Of a DNA stretch of 19,620 nucleotides, positions 1 to 6,397 are shown piece by piece (within the stretch, counting starts at the first letter, position 1; each line of letters begins with the position of its first letter). Below the pieces are notes generated by a model. It saw only the letters and a program-made list of their open reading frames with translations. It ran no database searches and was not told the origin of the DNA. This DNA is from Anaerolineaceae bacterium. Lineage in GTDB: Bacteria > Chloroflexota > Anaerolineae > Anaerolineales > Anaerolineaceae. The DNA lies in the NCBI GenBank assembly GCA_028714615.1, contig JAQTMA010000060.1, positions 1-19,620 of the forward strand, read 5' to 3'. The position numbers were made by a program, and so were the translations under genes.

Positions 1-30
1 GGGAAAGGTAAAATCATCTTGGTAGGTCAT
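1..30 (-). CDS. 5' end of a minus-strand gene, possibly an IS transposase (partial)
   Basis: Read on the minus strand, an ATG at 30-28 opens ten codons, MTYQDDFTFP, that run off the left edge. A strong ribosome site (AAAGGAG, plus-strand 37-43) lies 6 nt upstream, so a real start is likely. The N-terminus reminds me of mutator/IS256-type transposases, but ten residues cannot establish that. The start codon sits in a fold-back inverted repeat, which is common at IS ends. It is transcribed away from everything else in the window. Confidence 0.5.
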   Translation of the reverse strand, partial: MTYQDDFTFP

Positions 31-78
31 GCGTTTCTCCTTTATGGTCTGGTAACCTCAAGGATAACCTGACCTACC
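21..78. repeat. Inverted repeat covering the start of the minus-strand gene
   Basis: GGTAGGTCA at 21-29 is the exact reverse complement of TGACCTACC at 70-78, with a 40-nt gap. On the minus strand the inner arm overlaps the ATG and first codons, while the outer arm lies upstream of the ribosome site. A transcript entering from outside could fold and hide the start codon, whereas one starting between the arms could not. Confidence 0.6.
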
Positions 79-483
79 GCTTCTTGTTAAGGTTCAAGAA
101 TTTACAGAAACAAATTTACACTACTCAATATTTACAAGCGTCTACCATCATATGAGATCCAATGATATGCCTGTATCCCATGATAATCGGACGTACAAAG
201 AATACACTTATGAGAGTAAACTAACGAAATGGTAACGTGGCTTATAAAGGTTCTTGATAAGGCTGGAATTACTATTCGTGGTGGAAATTCTTGACTCTGC
301 CGAAAGAGTCCAATAACCACAGAACTTTTATTCGTGCCGATTTTGATTACTCTAAGTAAGAGTTGGATTATTTATTATACACATTATTTAAAATTGACCT
401 ACTGGATGAAAATCTCCAAAAGGGTCTGACCAGGCCCGAATGCATTAGCCGCCTATATGGGGACCGTTAGAAGGGGACTACTG
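79..483. other. AT-rich stretch without a convincing gene
   Basis: About 400 bases clearly richer in A+T than the rest. I see three direct copies of ATTTACA (100-106, 114-120, 130-136) and a small inverted repeat ACTCT/AGAGT at 349-363. No ORF has both a ribosome site and plausible composition. It may be the junction between an insertion element and the cassette to the right. Confidence 0.5.
100..136. repeat. Three short direct repeats of ATTTACA
   Basis: Identical heptamers ATTTACA start at 100, 114 and 130. They lie just upstream of the minus-strand partial gene. They could be protein binding sites near an IS end, or chance in AT-rich DNA. Confidence 0.3.
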
Positions 484-666
484 ATGAGAGTTGGGGAAAA
501 GTCGAGCAGTTATGAGGGCAATGATATGTCAGGACCAATAACCTGTATTATTGGTCCTGATGGGGAATGCAAACTATTTTGCATTTTTGGTCGAAGCCAG
601 TCAGTTAAGCCGGAATATTTCGAGTGCCTAATCTGGCACAGACCGTCTATTCTTAAGAACAACTAA
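484..666 (+). CDS. Doubtful 60-aa Cys-containing small protein
   Basis: The ORF starts at ATG 484, six nt after AGAAGGGG, a plausible ribosome site. An in-frame ATG at 526, preceded by GAGGG, is an alternative start. The product has four cysteines (within ITCIIGPDGECKLFC and FECLIW), no signal peptide and no membrane segment. I do not recognise it. Two hairpins lie inside the frame (529-560 and 566-588), which may mean the region acts as RNA or DNA structure rather than as a gene. It lies 43 bp upstream of the XRE promoter, on the same strand. Codon use looks acceptable but the ORF is too short to judge. Confidence 0.25.
   Translation: MRVGEKSSSYEGNDMSGPITCIIGPDGECKLFCIFGRSQSVKPEYFECLIWHRPSILKNN
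529..588 (+). other. Two consecutive hairpins, the second with a T-run
   Basis: TCAGGACCAATAA (529-541) and TTATTGGTCCTGA (548-560) form a perfect 13-bp stem with a 6-nt loop. AATGCAAA (566-573) and TTTGCATT (578-585) form an 8-bp stem with a 4-nt loop, inside a run of five T (584-588). The pair could end transcription arriving at the XRE cassette, or be an operator. It overlaps a doubtful small ORF. Confidence 0.45.
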
Positions 667-709
667 TAACGAGAGATAACATTGGGAGCGAATCACTTCG
701 ATATACCTA

Positions 710-738
710 TTGTATTGTTTTGCACTTTGTGCTATAGT
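710..738 (+). promoter_or_regulatory. Probable promoter of the XRE/ImmA cassette
   Basis: TTGTAT (710-715) and TATAGT (733-738) are 17 bp apart, a reasonable sigma-70-type pair. The predicted start near 745 leaves a leader of about 35 nt with no visible Shine-Dalgarno before ATG 781. The -10 box lies in the palindrome at 732-751, which suggests repression at this site. Confidence 0.5.
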
Positions 739-751
739 GTGTTCACTATAG
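732..751. promoter_or_regulatory. Palindromic operator overlapping the promoter
   Basis: CTATAGTG (732-739) and CACTATAG (744-751) are perfect reverse complements separated by TGTT. The dyad covers the -10 box and lies just upstream of the XRE gene, the usual place for autorepression. GTTCAC recurs at 741-746 and 764-769, possibly a second half-site. Confidence 0.6.
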
Positions 752-780
752 TTATCACTCATTGTTCACACGGTTTTCCT

Positions 781-1176
781 ATGCCCGACACGCCAGGCGA
801 CCTCGCCAAGAAGCTCGACACGCTCTTCGAAACCGTCACCAAACCGGATGGATCCCGTTACACGCAAGAAGAAGTAATTCGGGGCACCGGTGGGGTCCTT
901 ACGCGTGTTTATCTATGGAAGTTGCGGACTGGCCGGGCCAGGAACCCAAGTTTCAACACAATGAAGGCGATCGCAAGCTTCTTCGGGGTTGATCCGAGCT
1001 ATTTTTTCGAAAGTGAGAATAAGGGGATCGAACAGGCTCAAGAGGATGATTTGGTTAATAAAATTGCCTTCCGCTCCAGCGAGCTGGATAAAGAAGGGAA
1101 ACAGGCAGTGCTCCAAATGATCGACTACATCCTCAAATCACAAGACAGGAGTGAAGACCAGACTGAGAGGACCTGA
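781..1176 (+). CDS. XRE-family transcriptional repressor (ImmR-like)
   Basis: A 131-residue regulator. An N-terminal helix-turn-helix of XRE/Cro type spans about residues 15-75 (QEEVIRG, LWKLRTGRARNPS and AIASFFGVDPSYFF are its landmarks). A helical C-terminal tail is rich in charged residues and probably mediates dimerisation. I chose ATG 781 because the frame upstream, back to 682, runs through the promoter and palindrome and encodes unrelated hydrophobic residues. It is followed after 3 nt by a metallopeptidase gene. In XRE/ImmA pairs the peptidase cleaves the repressor to relieve repression, as in ICEBs1 and phage phi105. The palindrome at 732-751 is its likely operator. The family assignment is firm; the target genes are inferred. 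Confidence 0.85.
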   Translation: MPDTPGDLAKKLDTLFETVTKPDGSRYTQEEVIRGTGGVLTRVYLWKLRTGRARNPSFNTMKAIASFFGVDPSYFFESENKGIEQAQEDDLVNKIAFRSSELDKEGKQAVLQMIDYILKSQDRSEDQTERT

Positions 1177-1179
1177 GCC

Positions 1180-1695
1180 ATGGACACGAAGGCAGCGGGG
1201 GAAAGCATTCTTCGGGATCTCGACTACAACTTTGCGGCTTTCACCATAGAAGCGTTTATCCACCATGTGGAAAAATACAAAAACCGTGACATCATCACCA
1301 TTCCATGGGATATGCCCCCATCCCTTTTTGGCGCCTGGATTTCGGATGGCGAGAAACCCCTCGAGTACATCTTTTACCGAAAAGACATTCCGCCTATCCA
1401 CCAGATCCACACTCAGTTACACGAGCTGGCTCACCTGCTATTGGGTCATCCAACCCTACAGGTCAACCGAGAGACCATGCAAGACTGGATCTCATTGCGA
1501 GGGGAAATTCCTTTCCGCGAACTGGCACGGTTGCGTTCATCCGACCAACTAGATAGAGAGAAAGAGGCTGAGGTCCTGGCAAGCCTTATACAGGAGCAGG
1601 TGATCCGCCACGCCTTATTGGACCGTCTGACCCAAGGCTTCTCCACCAACGAGCAGATTGCTGTTTCCCTGCAGAGCCTGGGGTTAGTCCGATGA
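1180..1695 (+). CDS. immA: ImmA/IrrE-family metallopeptidase
   Basis: A 171-residue zinc peptidase. The catalytic motif HELAH is at residues 81-85, followed by LLLGH with His90. The downstream EAE segment (129-131, before VLASLI) matches the third zinc ligand helix of ImmA/IrrE proteins. There is no signal peptide, so it acts in the cytoplasm. The known role in the family is cleavage of the partner XRE repressor after a signal such as DNA damage; IrrE does this in Deinococcus. An AGAGGA ribosome site sits before ATG 1180, three nt after the repressor stop. The stop overlaps the next start in an ATGA junction, so translation is coupled to the membrane protein downstream. Confidence 0.88.
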   Translation: MDTKAAGESILRDLDYNFAAFTIEAFIHHVEKYKNRDIITIPWDMPPSLFGAWISDGEKPLEYIFYRKDIPPIHQIHTQLHELAHLLLGHPTLQVNRETMQDWISLRGEIPFRELARLRSSDQLDREKEAEVLASLIQEQVIRHALLDRLTQGFSTNEQIAVSLQSLGLVR

Positions 1696-2828
1696 CGCAC
1701 TCAGTTGGCTTTTGGCTCTCGATCCTGGGCTGGATCGTAATGATCGTCCGGCTGCGCGCCATCCTACAGGGAGGTGATTGGAAAAGCAAGCCAGTGACTA
1801 TCCAGGTTTGGTTCGCGATGTTCTTCTTCACCTTATCTGTCACCTTTTTGGTGGATCCAGTTCGTATGGCTTTTGATCGGCTCACCTGGAACAGTTTCTC
1901 CAGGCTGCTCGCATTTTCAAGTAGCTTGTTTTCTCTCTACTGCTTCACAACTGCATCCATCCATGTGATACCTACAACTTTCGGCTTGAGAATATACCCT
2001 TTGCTTAAGCCATTTATTGTTTTCATGCTCGGACTCCTGACACTTATTTACATACTCTGGTATCCCAAAAACCTCCCCTGGGTAGAAATCAGCGTTCCGA
2101 AGAGCATTCCTGAAGCCGGTCTTATGCTGGCTACTTTTGCCTCCTCCTTGGTCTTGTGTGTGATCTTGTATCTGACCTTAAACCACCTAGCCCGGGTTGA
2201 ACAGGTCGAGATTACGAAAACGCGAGCTACAGCAGCTTCAGTGGCGATGGGGATCGTCGGCATTTACTACCTGCTTAAGATCCTGATGATCGGGGGCTAC
2301 TTCTGGCATCCGCTCGGCTCCGAGACGATTGCCAATCTTACCGATTTCCTCCTCCTTCTGGCAGCCATAATTTATGGGGCCGTCTTCATCCATAATCAGA
2401 TATACCTGACCATTTACCGTCTCTGGAAACCACTGAAGGAGTGGACATACTATAAAGAGCTAGAAAAGATCATTATCCCTGTAGACGATCTGGGGCTAAA
2501 TTTTCCTCCCTGGCAAAAACCCGGCCTGGTGACATTCCTGACCAACTCAGAGTATTGCCTATACCAGGCCGTCATACACCTTCTCGATGGAAAAGTCCTA
2601 TTATCCGATTTTCTGACAAAATCGAATCCGAATGAGCTGGCGCAATGGGTTACCCCCGGGCGGTTATTAAAAGCAAAAGCTCTAGATCAGATGCTAAAAT
2701 CTGTCTCACCCGCAGATGACTTCTGGTCTTTCGTCCAAGAGTATTCTATGGCAGGCAAATCCTCACATACTAAAATCAGATCACAAAATCTCCAGGACAG
2801 AGTGCCACATGGTTATTCCTCAAAGTAG
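1692..2828 (+). CDS. Seven-TM protein, MAB_1171c/DUF6545-like
   Basis: A 378-residue membrane protein with about seven predicted transmembrane helices in residues 1-240 (near 5-22, 37-56, 70-95, 103-125, 140-165, 183-205 and 213-236). A soluble C-terminal domain of about 135 residues follows. The architecture, and the C-terminal segment around LYQAVIHLLDGKV, match what I know as the MAB_1171c family with a DUF6545 tail, described as putative transporters in actinobacteria and often encoded beside XRE and ImmA genes. Substrate and function are unknown; calling it a transporter is only a family label. It starts in an ATGA overlap with immA. One alternative is a membrane sensor that signals to ImmA through the soluble tail. 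Confidence 0.7.
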   Translation: MTHSVGFWLSILGWIVMIVRLRAILQGGDWKSKPVTIQVWFAMFFFTLSVTFLVDPVRMAFDRLTWNSFSRLLAFSSSLFSLYCFTTASIHVIPTTFGLRIYPLLKPFIVFMLGLLTLIYILWYPKNLPWVEISVPKSIPEAGLMLATFASSLVLCVILYLTLNHLARVEQVEITKTRATAASVAMGIVGIYYLLKILMIGGYFWHPLGSETIANLTDFLLLLAAIIYGAVFIHNQIYLTIYRLWKPLKEWTYYKELEKIIIPVDDLGLNFPPWQKPGLVTFLTNSEYCLYQAVIHLLDGKVLLSDFLTKSNPNELAQWVTPGRLLKAKALDQMLKSVSPADDFWSFVQEYSMAGKSSHTKIRSQNLQDRVPHGYSSK

Positions 2829-3411
2829 CTCCTGGGCGGATAAAGCTGCCCAATACATATCCATCATCTTTCATCCGCTGATAATTGTGATTCCTACTCT
2901 GCTGGTCGCGGCCACCGGCCTGGGCGTTCCGATCTGGGAGACCATTCTCTGGACGATCCTTTCCGTTTCACTGGTTAACTTACCCATCATCATCCTGATC
3001 TACTTGGGGGTCCGCTCTGGTCGATACAACAATTACTCCATTTCGATCCGCCAGCAGCGCAACAGTATCTTTGTGACCGGGGGAATTCTGCTCGTTGTTC
3101 TTCTCGTCATCCTAACCTTGGGGCATGCTCCGGCAATCTTTCGGGCGTGCCTGGTTTCCGCGGTGATTGCGACTATGATTGGTACCCTGATTAATCTGCG
3201 AACCAAAATCAGCATGCATGCGGCTGCGGTAGCTGGGTGTACTGCAGTTCTGCTTTGGACAGTCCCAATTGCCGGGTTTATCTTTTTGGTATGCATGCCG
3301 CTGGTCGGCTGGGCGCGTATCCGTCTGAAGCATCACACACCCTTTCAAATCCTGATCGGCTGGTTGGTGCCGGTTGCCTCTGTCGTGCTCATCTTTCGCT
3401 GGATGCTTTAG
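2809..3411 (+). CDS. Degenerate PAP2-like integral membrane phosphatase
   Basis: A 200-residue protein with five or six membrane helices. Three segments resemble the PAP2 signature in relaxed form: SIRQQRN in place of KxxxxxxRP; KISMHAA with the His of the PSGH motif; and RIRLKHHTPFQILIGW, keeping the Arg and His of SRxxxxxHxxxD but with Gln where Asp is usual. PAP2 enzymes dephosphorylate lipid phosphates such as phosphatidate or undecaprenyl pyrophosphate. The missing Asp leaves activity open. ATG 2809, 8 nt after CAGGACAG, is preferred to the earlier in-frame start at 2716, which would overlap the upstream gene by 113 nt; the chosen start overlaps it by 20 nt. It is the last gene of the XRE/ImmA cassette. 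Confidence 0.65.
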   Translation: MVIPQSSSWADKAAQYISIIFHPLIIVIPTLLVAATGLGVPIWETILWTILSVSLVNLPIIILIYLGVRSGRYNNYSISIRQQRNSIFVTGGILLVVLLVILTLGHAPAIFRACLVSAVIATMIGTLINLRTKISMHAAAVAGCTAVLLWTVPIAGFIFLVCMPLVGWARIRLKHHTPFQILIGWLVPVASVVLIFRWML

Positions 3412-3414
3412 AGA

Positions 3415-3447
3415 TTGACATTATTCAACGCTCGAGGTGTCAAATTA
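3415..3447 (+). promoter_or_regulatory. Possible promoter for the SSB block
   Basis: A perfect TTGACA box (3415-3420) begins 3 nt after the PAP2-like stop. The best -10 candidates, around CAAATT/AATTAT at 3441-3448, are weak and 20-23 bp away. It marks a likely transcription boundary before the SSB-like gene, whose ribosome site GGGGGAG is at 3453-3459. Confidence 0.35.
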
Positions 3448-3465
3448 TTATTGGGGGAGTGTTCT

Positions 3466-3942
3466 ATGGCCAGAAACAATCACGTATGGGTAAAGGGCGA
3501 TATCACCGGCGACATCTATTTTGATGTGCTCAAGCTGGATGGCAAGGAAGTCCAATTTCTCCGGATGTACATCATGACCAAGGGTGTCAAAGGCGCCGCG
3601 GCTGTGAAAGGACTGCGCATCTGTGTTTATGGGCCGATGGCCGAGCTGGTTTACGGCTACGTGCATAAAGGCAGCCGCATTGGGGTGACCGGTCACATTC
3701 AACAGCGCCACACCCACGATGGCAAAATGGTTTTCGAGGTGGTCGCCGCTGAAGTCGATTTTTTGCGAAATATCGATTGGGAAGCCGGTGCCAGGGTGCG
3801 CCAGGATCTGGTGGCTCGTGGGCTGCTGCATTCCCCGAACCGCGATGAGGATATCTCCGGCGGAGCCCTCATCGATACTACCGGGTTGTTCGAACAGGAT
3901 GCCTATGCCACATCGGAGGACATGACTGCTGATGAGGGATGA
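3466..3942 (+). CDS. Single-stranded DNA-binding protein-like (OB fold)
   Basis: A 158-residue protein whose first ~110 residues follow the SSB OB-fold pattern. It has an N-terminal strand NHVWVKGDITGDI, then RICVYGPMAELV (compare the FGxxAE strand of SSB), then KGSRIGVTGHIQQR and MVFEVVAAEVDFLR. The C-terminal ~45 residues are acidic, as in SSB tails, but lack the canonical DDDIPF tip, so docking of host repair proteins may differ. ATG 3466 has a strong ribosome site; the frame extends upstream to a TTG at 3415, but that is the -35 box. SSB genes are common on conjugative elements, where they protect transferred single strands. It overlaps the next gene by 11 nt. Confidence 0.75.
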   Translation: MARNNHVWVKGDITGDIYFDVLKLDGKEVQFLRMYIMTKGVKGAAAVKGLRICVYGPMAELVYGYVHKGSRIGVTGHIQQRHTHDGKMVFEVVAAEVDFLRNIDWEAGARVRQDLVARGLLHSPNRDEDISGGALIDTTGLFEQDAYATSEDMTADEG

Positions 3943-4441
3943 GGGCGAGATCCATCTATCGATCGGATGGTTAGCAGCGAGTATATTTATCCTGGTAACC
4001 GGGGTCGGCTGGTTTGGGTCTCCACGAGACCCGATGGGCCATCCTATTCTGCTCTCGCCCGATGTCCAGGCTGTCGAGGAGTACCGCCGTTTCGCCCTAC
4101 ACACTATGGAAGATCTTCAGTTGGAGGATGGGGAAATTGCGCAGGTCCTGGCGAATGACTCTCCAGACCTGCTGGACCGCTCGCATCAAGCGCAGCAGAC
4201 GGTTAGCCATGTGCTTATAACAGCTCAGGAGCTCGATCAAAGAGAGGTCCCACCCACTCTCGCTGCCCTCCGAGACGAGCTCAAAGCTACCTCCTTGACG
4301 TACCTGGAGTCGGGGCGTCTCGCATTGCGATGGTTAAGTCTGCCAGAAGCGGCTGGTCATGATCAAGCTGATCAAAAGCTGAGCGAAGCGCGGGCAGGGC
4401 TGCAAAAGCTGGAGGAAAGTCCGTGGCTGGCGAAGAAATAA
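3932..4441 (+). CDS. Membrane-anchored helical protein of unknown function
   Basis: A 169-residue protein. One hydrophobic segment near residues 10-27 (LSIGWLAASIFILVTGVG) is probably an anchor or uncleaved signal. The rest is soluble, acidic and helix-forming, rich in Leu, Gln and Glu (QAQQTVSHVLITAQELDQR, KLSEARAGLQKLEE), consistent with a helical bundle outside the membrane. I do not recognise a family. It overlaps the SSB-like gene by 11 nt and the following gene by 19 nt, so it belongs to the same transcript. It might be an accessory or entry-exclusion-like surface protein, but nothing in the sequence proves this. Confidence 0.6.
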   Translation: MRDEGEIHLSIGWLAASIFILVTGVGWFGSPRDPMGHPILLSPDVQAVEEYRRFALHTMEDLQLEDGEIAQVLANDSPDLLDRSHQAQQTVSHVLITAQELDQREVPPTLAALRDELKATSLTYLESGRLALRWLSLPEAAGHDQADQKLSEARAGLQKLEESPWLAKK

Positions 4442-5679
4442 CCATCGATACACTGCGCAACCTCCTGGGGATCCAGACTCAGCTGCGCGACCGTGCCGAA
4501 ACTCAATGGCAAAAAGCACAGCGCGCGTTGGTGTCGCTCCTTGAAACCTTTGCACCTCAGGAAGCTGACCGGCGCTTGAAGAACGGCGAACCGCTTGACA
4601 GCCTGCCGGTAGAAGAACTGGAGCAGCTCGTCCGGCTGCACATCCGCCAGCGAATGAATGAACTGCAAAAGCCCGTCCGTTTCTCCGAAAATCTAGATCT
4701 ATCAATTCTACAGATTGAGATCCAAAAAAAAGACCAGGAAATGGATCGGCTTCGAATCGAAAACCAGGGATTAAACGCACGTATCCTGAATTTGGAAAGT
4801 ACCCAGAACCAATCCTTCACCGCGCCCGCCACCCAGGCAAAGCAAGCCCCACCCGATAACTTAACCACACAACTTATCCCGGCTGGCCCTTCTATGGCGG
4901 AAATGCCTCTTGCCCCAGAACCAGACTGGATGAGCGCCTGGCGGAAACGGGAAACCTTCACCCGTGATGCATCCATTCTGCAGATGATCGCAGAAACTGG
5001 GCTTTCCCGCCGCCCAAAGATCGAAGTTGAAGCCGCTTCCCGCCTGGGAATCAAACGGGCAGGTGGCAGCATCAACTCCTTAATAGGACGGCTTGAAGCC
5101 GAAGGTCTGATCGACTGCTTTCGCCCCTGGGAGGACCAAGGAGGCGGTTCGGGAGGAAAGTACCCGGACCTGATCCGCCTGACCGAGAATGGCCGGCTGG
5201 CCTATTGGCTGTTGACAGGTAAACAGGCCGGATCAGATGAGTTCGAGTCTTTGCTTGGTCGGCACGTGACGCCTGAGCACACTTACCTTAACCTGGCTGT
5301 CGCGGACTTTTTCAAAGAAGAAGGGTACCAGATTAATCTTTTCCCAAACCTGATCGAACTCCCGGGCGGTATGAAATTTTATCCAGATCAAATCTTGATC
5401 GACCCAGATGGTAGCCTGATCTATCTGGAGGTGGAACGGGAGGCCAATAAAGACCGCGAGAAACGTCAGGCAAAATGGCTCAATTTCTATGAGGCCAGTC
5501 AGGGCAAGCTTTATGTGGCCTGTGACAACCGCACCTGTATGCGCAGCATCCGTAGCGAGATCAATTTCAGCCTGGGTAACCGTCCCGGAATTGTTCATCT
5601 GACCAACCTGACTGACCTTCAATCAGGAAAGCGGGGGGAAGGGGATAGTCTGTGGTTGGAAGTGCGCAAGAGAGAGTAA
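4423..5679 (+). CDS. Coiled-coil/winged-helix/nuclease-like protein (Replic_Relax-like)
   Basis: A 418-residue protein with a GTG start, 7 nt after the ribosome site GGAGG (4411-4415). A coiled coil covers about residues 88-126. A winged helix-turn-helix follows at about 181-240 (SRLGIKRAGGSINSLIGRLE). The C-terminal domain (285-400) resembles PD-(D/E)xK nucleases: PDQILID with Asp322, YLEVE with Glu336 and Glu338, and Lys351 in KRQAKW. A winged helix plus a degenerate nuclease domain is the layout of the replication-relaxation (Replic_Relax) family of plasmid and ICE proteins. A role in DNA processing for replication or transfer is inferred. An iteron-like array lies immediately downstream and could be its binding site. 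Confidence 0.6.
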   Translation: MAGEEITIDTLRNLLGIQTQLRDRAETQWQKAQRALVSLLETFAPQEADRRLKNGEPLDSLPVEELEQLVRLHIRQRMNELQKPVRFSENLDLSILQIEIQKKDQEMDRLRIENQGLNARILNLESTQNQSFTAPATQAKQAPPDNLTTQLIPAGPSMAEMPLAPEPDWMSAWRKRETFTRDASILQMIAETGLSRRPKIEVEAASRLGIKRAGGSINSLIGRLEAEGLIDCFRPWEDQGGGSGGKYPDLIRLTENGRLAYWLLTGKQAGSDEFESLLGRHVTPEHTYLNLAVADFFKEEGYQINLFPNLIELPGGMKFYPDQILIDPDGSLIYLEVEREANKDREKRQAKWLNFYEASQGKLYVACDNRTCMRSIRSEINFSLGNRPGIVHLTNLTDLQSGKRGEGDSLWLEVRKRE

Positions 5680-5698
5680 GATCAATGACTCCAATGCC

Positions 5699-5796
5699 GG
5701 TTCATACCCTGCCTCCGCCGGTTCAAACCCTTGGTTTATATCCCTACAGGACGGTTTGTACCCCCGGTTCAAAGTGGTTCAAACTTAGTTTATACC
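5699..5796. repeat. Iteron-like array, seven GGTTYAWACC-type decamers
   Basis: Seven related decamers on the same strand: GGTTCATACC (5699), GGTTCAAACC (5720), GGTTTATATC (5733), GGTTTGTACC (5753), GGTTCAAAGT (5766), GGTTCAAACT (5776) and AGTTTATACC (5787). The start-to-start steps are 21, 13, 20, 13, 10 and 11 bp, many close to whole helical turns. The consensus is near-palindromic. The array fills the gap after the DNA-binding protein gene and before the next gene. Such arrays serve as replication or transfer origins, or as operators. Confidence 0.65.
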
Positions 5797-5887
5797 GGGG
5801 TAGCGTCTTAATGGGGCATAAGCCATGGCAATGGGAAGGGTCCCGTGCGGAGCAGGAAAACTGCAGGAGAGCATCTGGAGGACGGCC

Positions 5888-6355
5888 ATGATTCGATCGC
5901 TCTTTTCGATGATCGGCCTCTTCCTACGCCTGGCCCTGGTGCTCGTGCTCCTGATTGGCCTGGGTCTGGTCGCTTTCGTCGCGGTTCAGGGCAACCAGCC
6001 CATGCCTCAAGGGGAAGCGCACGGCATGACCTACTGGCAATTCCTACGGGAGCGCATCGACGTCATCCAGGCTCAGCCGCCTCGCTGCCAGCGCTATTAT
6101 TTCCTCGGTTTCGCCCTGACTGTTCCGATGCATCCGTTTTTGTATACATACATCGGTATTTATCCGGACAGCATCCTCGCACATCATACCCAGCCCGATC
6201 CCCTTATTCTGAAAACCAAAATTACCTGGCAAATGGCGCCTAAAACCTGGTGGTCGCTGGTCGAAGCCGCCTCCTGGGATGTGTGGGTCCAACAACGGGT
6301 TGCCCCAGCAGGATGCAGGTTACCAACTCCAAAAGTATCTCCTCAAAACCCTTAA
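5888..6355 (+). CDS. Membrane-anchored hypothetical protein
   Basis: A 155-residue protein with a long hydrophobic N-terminal segment (about residues 5-36, rich in Leu, Val and Ile), probably an anchor. The remaining ~120 residues are soluble and aromatic-rich (MTYWQFLRERIDVI, FLYTYIGIYPDS, MAPKTWWSLVEAASWDVW), with two cysteines. I do not recognise a family. ATG 5888 was chosen because GGAGG (5877-5881) precedes it by 6 nt; the longer frame from 5825 has no such site. It sits between the iteron-like array and the transfer operon promoter, on the same strand. A role in the transfer machinery is suggested only by position. Confidence 0.6.
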   Translation: MIRSLFSMIGLFLRLALVLVLLIGLGLVAFVAVQGNQPMPQGEAHGMTYWQFLRERIDVIQAQPPRCQRYYFLGFALTVPMHPFLYTYIGIYPDSILAHHTQPDPLILKTKITWQMAPKTWWSLVEAASWDVWVQQRVAPAGCRLPTPKVSPQNP

Positions 6356-6362
6356 ATGGGTA

Positions 6363-6391
6363 TTGACAAGGGGTAACTTATATTGTAAACT
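6363..6391 (+). promoter_or_regulatory. Promoter of the transfer/Tad operon
   Basis: A perfect TTGACA (6363-6368) and TAAACT (6386-6391) are separated by 17 bp, giving a predicted start near 6398. A perfect TATAAT at 6400-6405 lacks a matching -35. The promoter lies 8 nt after the upstream stop and about 150 nt before the first start codon, leaving a long leader. Confidence 0.6.
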
Positions 6392-6397
6392 ATTGTT

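Noticed and set aside
132..320. A 62-codon minus-strand ORF in the AT-rich left region
   Set aside because: No convincing ribosome site, no recognisable motif and a composition typical of random AT-rich sequence.
682..780. N-terminal extension of the XRE protein from a TTG at 682
   Set aside because: It would translate the promoter and the palindromic operator, and the added residues do not resemble an XRE N-terminus.
3448..4104. A 218-codon minus-strand ORF opposite the SSB-like gene
   Set aside because: The plus strand encodes a recognisable OB fold with a strong ribosome site; the minus frame shows no domain.
5720..5730. GGTTCAAACCC, similar to a tRNA T-arm
   Set aside because: The word recurs seven times in degenerate form and no cloverleaf or acceptor stem can be built around any copy.
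5699..5796. Repeat array considered as a CRISPR
   Set aside because: Units are 10 bp, degenerate and separated by 0-11 bp. There are no spacers of CRISPR length and no cas genes.
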